Of a stretch of 31,193 bases of DNA, positions 25,270 through 31,193 are shown one piece after another. Source of the DNA: Lewinellaceae bacterium (GTDB taxonomy: Bacteria; Bacteroidota; Bacteroidia; Chitinophagales; Saprospiraceae). The number at the start of each line of letters is the position of its first letter. Position 1 is the stretch's first letter. Below the pieces are notes generated by a model. The model did not search any database. It was not told the origin of the DNA and was given only the letters and a program-made list of their open reading frames with translations. The DNA is taken from positions 1 through 31,193 of the forward strand of contig JACJXV010000045.1 of assembly GCA_020636445.1 (NCBI GenBank), given 5' to 3'. Both the position numbers and the translations under genes were made by a program.

Positions 25270-25762
25270 TCCATTATTCTTTGCCTTTACCGCAGATAAA
25301 CCAACCCATACGATCCATATTAAAAGGGAGTTTGCTGCCAGGCTTTCCCTGGTTTGGGATGCCTTTACGAAAAAGGAAATCCTGGACCAATGGGGCGCAC
25401 CCGGACCCTGGAGGTGCCGAACTCACTCCATGGAATTTGCCGTTGGCGGGCGCAGGTTATATGCCATGTATAGCCCCGAAGGAGAAGAACATTGGGCAGT
25501 TCAGGATTTTACGGCCATTACGCCGATGACTAACCTCCAGTATATCTCCGGTTTTTCGGATAAAGACGGAAATACCCATCCTGATTTTTACGGCTCCGAA
25601 AATAACCTGAATTTTAGCGAGGCTAATGGCATTACGACCCTTGACATGACCATAAAGTATAAATCTCTCGCCATCCTGGAGATGATGATTGAAAAAGGTT
25701 TCCGGGAAGGGTTTACCATGACACTGGACAACCTGGACAAGCTATTGGCAACCACGTCGTAG
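25256..25762 (+). CDS. SRPBCC/AHSA1-domain protein
   Basis: A 168-residue cytosolic protein of the START-like AHSA1 (activator of Hsp90 ATPase homologue) type. IKREFAARLSLVWDAFT (about 23-39), WGAPGPWRCRTHSMEFAVGG (about 46-65) and the C-terminal helix EKGFREGFTMTLDNLDKLL are family hallmarks. Such proteins bind hydrophobic small molecules in a helix-grip fold and commonly lie directly after an ArsR gene, as here. The ligand is unknown. The start overlaps the ArsR stop; a second ATG lies two codons later (25262). A stem-loop follows 24 nt after the stop. Confidence 0.88.
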   Translation: MKMNSPLFFAFTADKPTHTIHIKREFAARLSLVWDAFTKKEILDQWGAPGPWRCRTHSMEFAVGGRRLYAMYSPEGEEHWAVQDFTAITPMTNLQYISGFSDKDGNTHPDFYGSENNLNFSEANGITTLDMTIKYKSLAILEMMIEKGFREGFTMTLDNLDKLLATTS

Positions 25763-25785
25763 CAGTAATCCGACCATAGCACTGT

Positions 25786-25813
25786 GGACCGGAGGTAAGC
25801 TCATCTCTGGTCC
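25786..25813 (+). terminator. Stem-loop between SRPBCC and serine hydrolase genes
   Basis: GGACCGGAG (25786-25794) pairs with CTCTGGTCC (25805-25813) over 9 bp with one G-T wobble and a ten-base loop. It is followed by ATTTCTTC rather than a T run. It may attenuate reading from the arsR promoter into the serine hydrolase gene, whose GTG start is 24 nt downstream. Confidence 0.45.
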
Positions 25814-25837
25814 GATTTCTTCATAAAAGCTGATATC

Positions 25838-26878
25838 GTGACGAAAAAACAAATTATTCGAACGCTTAGGATCGTTATGCCCTTAGTGGCTCTGACTTGT
25901 GTCATTGTGCTGCCGCCCTGGATTCTGGTTTGGGCATGGATACTGCCCTTGCCGGACACGGTTCAGGAGCAAGCCAATCAAGCCATTAAGCATGGCCTGG
26001 ATGGAATTATTGTCTACGTGGATGAAGGAGGCCAGCCACCGGCATTTTACGCAGCAGGCTGGAAAGATCGCAAAAACAAAATCCCAGCTGACCCGCAAGC
26101 CTTATTTAAAATTGCCAGTATCAGCAAGTTATATGTTGCTGTTGCTGCAGCCAAATTGGCGCATGCCCAACGATTGTCGCTGGATAATACACTCGCTGAG
26201 TACTTTCCCGAACTGGCCGGAAGAATTGAAAATGCCGAAAAAATCACCTTGCGAATGATGCTGCAACACAGGAGTGGCATTCCCAATCTGACGGACCACC
26301 CCAACTACCCCTGGGACAACCCGCCGAAATCCAGCAAAGAGGCGCTTGAATATGCATTGGATTTACCTGCCGATTTTGCCCCCAATGAAGCGTATGCTTA
26401 TTGCAACACGAATTACTTGCTGCTTGGTGAAATCATGGACAAGGTTTTGGGGTATAGTTATCACCAATACATCAAAGAGGAAATTCTGACTCCCCTCGGA
26501 TTGAAAAACACCTTCAGCTCGCTCCGGGAGGTGAATATAGATGATGTCATGAGCGGTTATTTTATCGGTTGGGAACCCGATATAAAAATGAACGACCATG
26601 GCTCCATGCTTGCTACTGCAGAAGATGTGGGTATTTTCCTGCGGGCATTAAACGATGGCTCCTTATTCAAAGAGGATGAACAGGACATCTATTCCTCCAT
26701 TTACGTGTACGAACATACCGGGCTGGTTCCTGGATATCAAAGTATTGCCAAATACCACAAAGACATCGATACGGTTGTCATTCAATTTGTGAATACCAAT
26801 GGAGGATACGCCTGGACGATATCGGAAATAGTCTATAAGCGTATTGTAAAAATCCTGCGGGAGAAAAAAAACTCCTGA
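25838..26878 (+). CDS. Exported or membrane-anchored beta-lactamase-fold serine hydrolase
   Basis: A 346-residue protein (GTG start; no ATG closer to the N-terminus). A hydrophobic N-terminal segment (about 12-37) is a signal or membrane anchor. The class C beta-lactamase/PBP fold is shown by S94-x-x-K97 in ASISKLY, Y188-x-N190 in YCN and the HTG triad at 293-295. MMLQHRSGIPN and LTPLGLKNTF are typical. Members include esterases, peptidases and carboxypeptidases as well as beta-lactamases, so the activity is open. It follows the ArsR-SRPBCC pair by 75 nt and could be under the same control, although the stem-loop before it may reduce read-through. Confidence 0.87.
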   Translation: MTKKQIIRTLRIVMPLVALTCVIVLPPWILVWAWILPLPDTVQEQANQAIKHGLDGIIVYVDEGGQPPAFYAAGWKDRKNKIPADPQALFKIASISKLYVAVAAAKLAHAQRLSLDNTLAEYFPELAGRIENAEKITLRMMLQHRSGIPNLTDHPNYPWDNPPKSSKEALEYALDLPADFAPNEAYAYCNTNYLLLGEIMDKVLGYSYHQYIKEEILTPLGLKNTFSSLREVNIDDVMSGYFIGWEPDIKMNDHGSMLATAEDVGIFLRALNDGSLFKEDEQDIYSSIYVYEHTGLVPGYQSIAKYHKDIDTVVIQFVNTNGGYAWTISEIVYKRIVKILREKKNS

Positions 26879-26936
26879 CTATTCTTTGATTCAAGGGAAC
26901 TGCATACTGGTTTCAGTCTGCGGTTGCGAGGAGCAT

Positions 26937-26966
26937 TGGTTGTCTGGTTGTCTGGTATCTGGTATC
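26937..26966. repeat. Short tandem repeats (two 8-mers, two 7-mers)
   Basis: TGGTTGTC is repeated twice (26937-26952) and is followed by TGGTATC twice (26953-26966). The pattern recalls the heptamer arrays elsewhere in the window. It lies inside a wider imperfect inverted repeat (26922-27024). Confidence 0.75.
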
Positions 26967-27225
26967 CCGCTGTTTGGGTCTGCTGCTTGCTGGTTACTCG
27001 TTTTCCAATTCCTCCTCCGCAACCAGCGCACACCCCTCAGTCCCTAAAGCCCCACCTGCGTACCCATGTTAAAGGGCTCGTTCCCTTGGTAAAGCTCCGT
27101 TTTTTCAGCAGGAGGACGACGCGAGGCATCGCATCGTTACACCTGGCGGAGCTACTCCGGATCTGAGGTGCCGTAAAACCTGATTTTTTCCCGTCATAGC
27201 TTGGGCCAATTTCCAATTTTTTAAC

Positions 27226-27287
27226 AGCCGAAGCTCAGCACAGGCGGGCTGATTTCCTTCGCCCGCCGAAACTTTAGTGCAGGCGGG
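27226..27287. repeat. Two adjacent GC-rich palindrome-type repeats
   Basis: CCCGCC (27262-27267) and GGCGGG (27282-27287) bracket GAAACTTTAGTGCA; upstream, CCGAAGCTCAGCACAGGCGGG (about 27228-27248) is a related half-conserved copy. GGCGGGC (27243-27249) can also pair with GCCCGCC (27261-27267). Related copies occur at 28991-29014 and 31078-31104. Confidence 0.6.
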
Positions 27288-27388
27288 ACCCTTCAATCTT
27301 CACTAGGGACTATTCCCAACCTTTATTTTTAAAATTGATAGAACACTTGTTCCCATCTATGCTCATAAAAGGAAAAAAAAGGACATAA

Positions 27389-28909
27389 ATGCACATTAAT
27401 GTCAAAATAGATACATCACAAAGCTCTTATTTTTACTATTTTGCACAAATAAATGCTTTTATGCGCGGATCGAACACTATTCCTACTGAAAAAATCATCG
27501 AACGCCTTCGGTACGAAAACCCCTGGTGGTTAAGCAAACAAATACCGGAGACCTACCATTCCCTTTCAAGGCGTTTGTATTTCGATTTGTTCTTTCCTTT
27601 CGTAAAGGAAAAAAATGTACGCCGAGCTTTGGTGCTAATGGGTCCCCGGCGTGTGGGCAAAACCGTTATGCTGTTTCATAGCATTCACCAATTGATGGAA
27701 GAGGAAGTCAATCCGCAGCAAATTTTCTTTGTAGGCATTGACAACCCCATTTATGTGCATTTAAGTTTAGAAGATATATTGAACCTTTGTAAAAGGTCAC
27801 TCCATCTCACGGACCTAAAGGGCTGCTATGTGTTTTTTGATGAAATCCAATATCTCAAAGATTGGGAACGCCACCTGAAAGTATTGGTAGATTCATACCC
27901 ATACACCAAATTCATTGTGTCAGGTTCGGCCGCTGCGGCCCTAAAATGGCATAGTACCGAAAGTGGTGCAGGCAGGTTTACCGATTTCATGTTGCCCCCA
28001 CTTACCTTTCAGGAATACATACATCTAAAAAACATGAATCACTTAATTCATGGAGGTACCATTGAATATGGAGATAAACCCCTGGAATACTGTTTGACAC
28101 ACGATGTGAAAGCCTTAAACAAGGAGTTTGTACACTATTTGAATTTTGGCGGTTATCCCGAAGTGGTGCTATCCGAAAAAATTCAAAGCGACATGGGCCG
28201 GTATGTAAAAAATGACATTGTAGACAAGGTTTTACTACGAGACTTACCTAGTCTTTACGGAATCAAGGATGTGCAGGAACTTAACCGCTTCTTCACCTAT
28301 ATTGCATACAACACCGGTAACGAATTTTCGTATGAAAAAATGTCCAAAGAAAGTGGCATCCAGAAACCTACACTAAAAAAGTACCTGGAATACTTAGAGG
28401 CTGCTTTCCTGGTGAAAGTTTTGAATAAAGTAGATGTGAATGCAAAAAGATTGAAAAGAGTAACCAGTTTTAAAGTATATCTCACCAATCCTTCCCTACG
28501 CACTGCTTTGTTTTCACCTATTTCAGAAACCGATACGGAAATGGGTAATATGGTAGAAACGGCTGTTTTATCGCAATGGATGCACCGTGAAAAACTTGAT
28601 TTAACCTATGCTCGATGGAAAGACGGACGCAGCGAAGGCGAAGTAGACTTGGTTTTGGTAGATCATAAGAGATACAAACCTGTTTGGGGTGTAGAAATAA
28701 AATGGAGCAATCGCTATTACGAAAAACCTCAGGAATTAAAAAGCCTCATTCAGTTTTGTAAGGCGAATGGTTTTGACAAAGCGTTAGTTACATCTATTGA
28801 CCAACTAGGCACGAAGGAAGTAGAAAATTTACAGTTTTCATTTTTACCTGCTTCCGTATACACCTATAACATCGGGGATATCACATTAAAAATGAAAACC
28901 AGTAGCTGA
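27389..28909 (+). CDS. AAA-type ATPase with DUF4143 C-terminal domain
   Basis: A 506-residue protein. The AAA_14 domain (about 75-210) shows Walker A GPRRVGKT (85-92) and Walker B VFFDEIQYL (148-156, D151/E152), with sensor-like VSGSAAAAL. The DUF4143 region (about 275-490) carries ETAV, D420 in GEVDLVLV and E436-x-K438 in WGVEIKWS, which resemble a PD-(D/E)xK nuclease core; activity is not established for the family. A second possible start is M25 (27461), where homologues usually begin near IPRxIIExL. Third-position base use is AT-rich compared with the flanking core genes, and it lies between repeat-rich gaps, so transfer is likely. Role unknown; possibly defence or a DNA-related function. 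Confidence 0.87.
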   Translation: MHINVKIDTSQSSYFYYFAQINAFMRGSNTIPTEKIIERLRYENPWWLSKQIPETYHSLSRRLYFDLFFPFVKEKNVRRALVLMGPRRVGKTVMLFHSIHQLMEEEVNPQQIFFVGIDNPIYVHLSLEDILNLCKRSLHLTDLKGCYVFFDEIQYLKDWERHLKVLVDSYPYTKFIVSGSAAAALKWHSTESGAGRFTDFMLPPLTFQEYIHLKNMNHLIHGGTIEYGDKPLEYCLTHDVKALNKEFVHYLNFGGYPEVVLSEKIQSDMGRYVKNDIVDKVLLRDLPSLYGIKDVQELNRFFTYIAYNTGNEFSYEKMSKESGIQKPTLKKYLEYLEAAFLVKVLNKVDVNAKRLKRVTSFKVYLTNPSLRTALFSPISETDTEMGNMVETAVLSQWMHREKLDLTYARWKDGRSEGEVDLVLVDHKRYKPVWGVEIKWSNRYYEKPQELKSLIQFCKANGFDKALVTSIDQLGTKEVENLQFSFLPASVYTYNIGDITLKMKTSS

Positions 28910-28990
28910 TAGTGGTCTTTCAAATTCGGAACTAAAATTTGTCGATAGTCATCAGATGAGTAGTGAAGCGCCCCCCCACGCAAAGCTTGT

Positions 28991-29014
28991 CCGCCTATGG
29001 CGGGCTACGGCGGG
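28991..29014. repeat. GC-rich palindrome-type repeat
   Basis: CCGCC (28991-28995) pairs with GGCGG (28999-29003), and a second GGCGGG follows at 29009-29014. AAAGCTTG just before it echoes the AAAGCTTAG core of the 31078-31104 copy. Confidence 0.5.
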
Positions 29015-29280
29015 TAAAAACAGCGCCCAGTAAGCAGTTGGCAGTTGGCAATACTCCCAAACTTTTCTAGCCATGCCAACGTGGGTGGGGAAAATTATTA
29101 CACAGCTGAAAATTCGCAGATCATCTCATCAGAGGTATAATTTACGCGCAAAACGCTTCTCTTGGCTGTAAACCAGGCCAAATCCGTGCATAGTGCCCAG
29201 TATACTGCACGTTTTCATCTCAGACAAGTCCATTGTAAAGGCTTCTCTAATCCCTCTTACACCGTTCGCCAAGAATCCAT

Positions 29281-29288
29281 TATCTTTG
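29281..29288 (+). promoter_or_regulatory. -7 promoter box for the LolC/LolE-type permease
   Basis: TATCTTTG is a full TAnnTTTG match 18 nt before the ATG at 29307. The -33 position (about 29257-29260) reads TTAC, a weak match. The short leader supports the start at 29307 over the frame start at 29193. Confidence 0.45.
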
Positions 29289-29306
29289 CCGAAAAGTAAT
29301 CACCGG

Positions 29307-30524
29307 ATGAACTTACCCCTGCGGATAGCCCGCCGCTATCTTTTTGCCAAAAAATCTACCAACGTCATCAATCTGATCACGGGTATTGCAGTTTTTGGCC
29401 TGGCTGTCGGGACCGGTGCCCTGGTCATTGTCCTTTCCGTTTTCAATGGTTTTGAGGACCTGATCACCTCGATGTACAGCAATTTCAACCCCGAAATCAA
29501 GATCACCCCGGTACAAGGAAAAACATTTCCGGCAGATACCCTCGTGCTGAACCAGTTGCAAAAAGTCCGTGGTGTGGCCGATGTTTCCGGCACCCTGGAA
29601 GAAGTTGCTTTTTTCACCTATAAAGACAACCAGGATTTTGGCATTCTCAAAGGTGTTGATGATAACTACGTCGACGTCACCCGAATCGACTCCACCGTTC
29701 AGGAAGGGCGTTTTCGCCTGCACGCCGGCGGTAACGAATTTGCCGTTCTGGGGCTGGGGTTACGAAACAAACTAGCCGTCAATATCGACGACGCTTTTGC
29801 TGACCTCAGTATTTATCTTCCCAAACGAAAGGAAACAGGCCCGTTTGAGGAACCCTTCCGGAGGCGGCGCGCCTACCCGGCCGGCACCTTTGTCATCCAG
29901 CAGGATTTCGACAACCAGTACGTCCTGACTTCCCTCGACCTGGCACGCGAGCTCCTCGGCGATCCCGAAGCGCTTGGCGCCCTGGAAATAAGTCTGGAAC
30001 CCGGCTATACAGCAGCCTTCGTCATCCCTGAGATCCAGAAAATTATCGGTGACGATTTTGCCATTAAGGATCGCTATGCCCAAGAAGCCTCTTTCATGCG
30101 TTTGATGCAGGTGGAAAAATGGATGAGCTTTGCCATCACCAGCCTGATGTTGTTGCTGGTGGCCTTTAACCTGGTCGGCGCCTTGTGGATGATTGTCCTG
30201 GAAAAAAAGAAAGACATCGCCATGCTAAAATCCATGGGCTGCCTGGATGGAGCCGTCCGCAATATCTTCCTGCTCGAGGGCCTCTTGCTTACCGGACTGG
30301 GGATTTTGGCAGGCTTTGTTTTGGCGCTAGCCATTTATGGTGCCCAAAAAACATTTAACCTGGTGACCATCCCCGGCTCTTTTGTAGTAGAAGCCTACCC
30401 CATCAGTATCCGCGCTATTGATTTTCTGATTGTCGCGCTCACGGTAGCTGTAATTGGCACCCTGGCCTCCCTGCCGCCCGCCTTGCGTGCGGTAAGGGTA
30501 TCGGCACTAATTCGTGAAGAATAA
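29307..30524 (+). CDS. FtsX-like ABC permease, LolC/LolE family
   Basis: Starting at ATG 29307 gives 405 residues beginning MNLPLRIARRYLFAKKSTN, the standard N-terminus of LolC/LolE-type permeases; the longer frame (29193) adds 38 atypical residues. TM1 lies at about 20-46, followed by a large periplasmic MacB-type domain (about 48-272). Then come TM2 (about 273-298), the cytoplasmic coupling segment EKKKDIAMLKSMG (299-311), TM3 (about 321-345) and TM4 (about 372-394). By family it works with a LolD-type ATPase to release lipoproteins from the inner membrane; no ATPase gene is in this window. Probably co-transcribed with the next gene (33 nt gap). Confidence 0.9.
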   Translation: MNLPLRIARRYLFAKKSTNVINLITGIAVFGLAVGTGALVIVLSVFNGFEDLITSMYSNFNPEIKITPVQGKTFPADTLVLNQLQKVRGVADVSGTLEEVAFFTYKDNQDFGILKGVDDNYVDVTRIDSTVQEGRFRLHAGGNEFAVLGLGLRNKLAVNIDDAFADLSIYLPKRKETGPFEEPFRRRRAYPAGTFVIQQDFDNQYVLTSLDLARELLGDPEALGALEISLEPGYTAAFVIPEIQKIIGDDFAIKDRYAQEASFMRLMQVEKWMSFAITSLMLLLVAFNLVGALWMIVLEKKKDIAMLKSMGCLDGAVRNIFLLEGLLLTGLGILAGFVLALAIYGAQKTFNLVTIPGSFVVEAYPISIRAIDFLIVALTVAVIGTLASLPPALRAVRVSALIREE

Positions 30525-30557
30525 TCCTGAACATTTACCCGAAAAGAAATACTTACC

Positions 30558-30917
30558 ATGGCTGAATCCTGGGAACTGGAGTTTGAGTGGTTGCAGATCC
30601 GCCACCTGGTAAAAGATCGCTTCCAACGCGATTCCCTACCCGACCTGAATGCTATTCTGTTTTTAATTGGCATCCAGGAACTGGGCCGTTGGCAAAAAGC
30701 CTTCACCAAAGAAGAAAAACAGGACCTGATGCATATCGCGGTCTGCCAACTCATGACCTACGATGGCTACTATGCCTTTAAGGGCCGCGATGCTGATGGC
30801 TGGCCCCACTACGAACTTTTGGCCGCTCCCCCGCTGCAAGGCCTGGAAGCACAGGAACAATACCTGATCAGACAGGTAATCCGTTACTTTCAGGAGGAAG
30901 GAATTCAACATAAATAA
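30558..30917 (+). CDS. Small conserved-looking protein of unknown function
   Basis: A 119-residue protein, acidic and aromatic-rich, starting MAESWELEFEWLQIRHLVKDRF. No known domain, signal peptide or membrane segment is recognised. The ILFLIGIQELG stretch (33-43) and KEEKQDLMHIAVCQLM (51-66) suggest a compact helical protein, and YYAFKGRDADGWPHYE (71-86) a turn-rich loop. It starts 33 nt after the LolC/E-type gene with an ATG at 30558, so it is likely in the same transcript. Intact frame and context support a real gene. Confidence 0.7.
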   Translation: MAESWELEFEWLQIRHLVKDRFQRDSLPDLNAILFLIGIQELGRWQKAFTKEEKQDLMHIAVCQLMTYDGYYAFKGRDADGWPHYELLAAPPLQGLEAQEQYLIRQVIRYFQEEGIQHK

Positions 30918-30981
30918 TAGTGTTCTGCCAACTTAGCAGTTAAGGGGTAGTAATAGTGATTCTGGCCGCTGCCTGACTTAG

Positions 30982-31002
30982 AAATGAGAAATGAGAAATC
31001 AG
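30982..31002. repeat. Three heptamer repeats
   Basis: AAATGAG, AAATGAG and AAATCAG lie end to end. They resemble the AAACTAG array at 20482-20530 in unit length and in the AAAnnAG pattern. Confidence 0.7.
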
Positions 31003-31077
31003 CGAGCAGTAGGCAGGAATACCCACTGCTTACCTTTTTGAGTGGTTCCTGAGCGCAAGTCGAAGAATTGATTTTTT

Positions 31078-31104
31078 ACCCGCCAAAGCTTAGCGTAGAC
31101 GGGT
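31078..31104. repeat. GC-rich palindrome-type repeat
   Basis: ACCCG (31078-31082) pairs with CGGGT (31100-31104); after one mismatch C31084 pairs with G31098. The centre reads AAAGCTTAGCG. It resembles the copies at 27226-27287 and 28991-29014. Confidence 0.65.
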
Positions 31105-31193
31105 CGCTTCACTCCTCACTCCTCACCCTTCACTAATGACGATTACCAATCTAAAATTTCTCGGTTGACAAAACACCAGTTCCGCCCCCGTCC

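Larger units (their letters stand above)
26879..27388. other. Gene-free region of 510 bases with several repeats
   Basis: No gene is supportable. Seen here: an imperfect inverted repeat of about 18-20 bp (26922-26939 with 27005-27024), short tandem repeats of 7-8 bp (26937-26966) and two copies of a GC-rich palindrome-type repeat (about 27226-27287). The sequence just before the next gene is A-rich with a plausible AAAGGA ribosome site at about 27376-27384. Confidence 0.6.
28910..29306. other. Gene-free gap with repeats before the LolC/E-type gene
   Basis: No gene is supportable. It holds a copy of the GC-rich palindrome type (28991-29014), two tandem CAGTTGG heptamers (29035-29048) and the promoter box at 29281-29288. 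A longer frame from 29193 runs into the permease but has no recognisable N-terminal extension. Confidence 0.5.
30918..31193. other. Gene-free end of the window
   Basis: No gene is visible before the edge. It contains three heptamers (AAATGAG twice and AAATCAG, 30982-31002) and a GC-rich palindrome-type repeat (31078-31104). Confidence 0.55.

Noticed and set aside
1..31193. tRNA, rRNA or riboswitch genes
   Set aside because: No cloverleaf with a TTCRA-type T-loop, no rRNA-like segment and no known riboswitch core could be recognised by eye; an Infernal/tRNAscan search would settle this.

Overview
The window looks like a chromosomal segment of a Bacteroidota bacterium, most likely a Saprospiria (Lewinella-like) or related marine or sludge lineage. 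The evidence is four close matches to the Bacteroidota promoter (TTTG, about 20 nt, TAnnTTTG), starts without strong Shine-Dalgarno sequences, two secreted proteins with type IX secretion (T9SS) C-terminal sorting domains, and protein families typical of this phylum. This taxonomic placement is inference; no rRNA or tRNA gene is present.

Layout: 1-1110 (-) is the N-terminal part of a TMTC/DUF1736-like GT-C membrane protein cut by the window edge. 1436-5981 (+) is a three-gene operon of exported amidohydrolase-fold proteins that starts at a good promoter and ends at a strong terminator; only the middle protein keeps the metal-binding HxH. Next come a 28-bp tandem repeat, guanine deaminase (guaD), an NlpC/P60 lipoprotein-like peptidase, and a REP-associated tyrosine transposase (RAYT) carrying one palindrome inside its coding sequence and a related one downstream. 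The 8638-17059 block is mostly on the minus strand: trhO (tRNA U34 hydroxylation), an Ig-like T9SS cargo protein, a subtilisin with a T9SS domain, an AstE/AspA-type metallohydrolase and an ABC exporter; a small GNAT-like gene (+) sits among them. A coiled-coil exported protein of unknown role (17271-18023, -) is divergent from a NatA/NatB-like ABC export pair (18217-20474, +). A 1002-residue exported fusion of a NagZ-like GH3 domain and a class C beta-lactamase/AmiE-like domain follows (20675-23683).

23684-29192 is the accessory part and is visibly more AT-rich in places. A 188-bp MITE with perfect 14-bp terminal inverted repeats and an 8-bp target duplication sits exactly at the start codon of a small antitoxin-like gene. 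The PIN-domain toxin gene after it is interrupted by two in-frame stop codons. Then come an autoregulated-looking ArsR-SRPBCC-serine hydrolase cluster and an AAA/DUF4143 ATPase between GC-rich palindromic repeats. The window ends with a LolC/LolE-type permease and a small conserved-looking protein.

The most notable observations are the MITE/decayed toxin-antitoxin locus, the palindromes in and after the RAYT gene, the amidohydrolase trio with two apparent pseudoenzymes, the fusion of two successive muropeptide-rescue activities, and heptamer-based short tandem repeats recurring in four intergenic regions.
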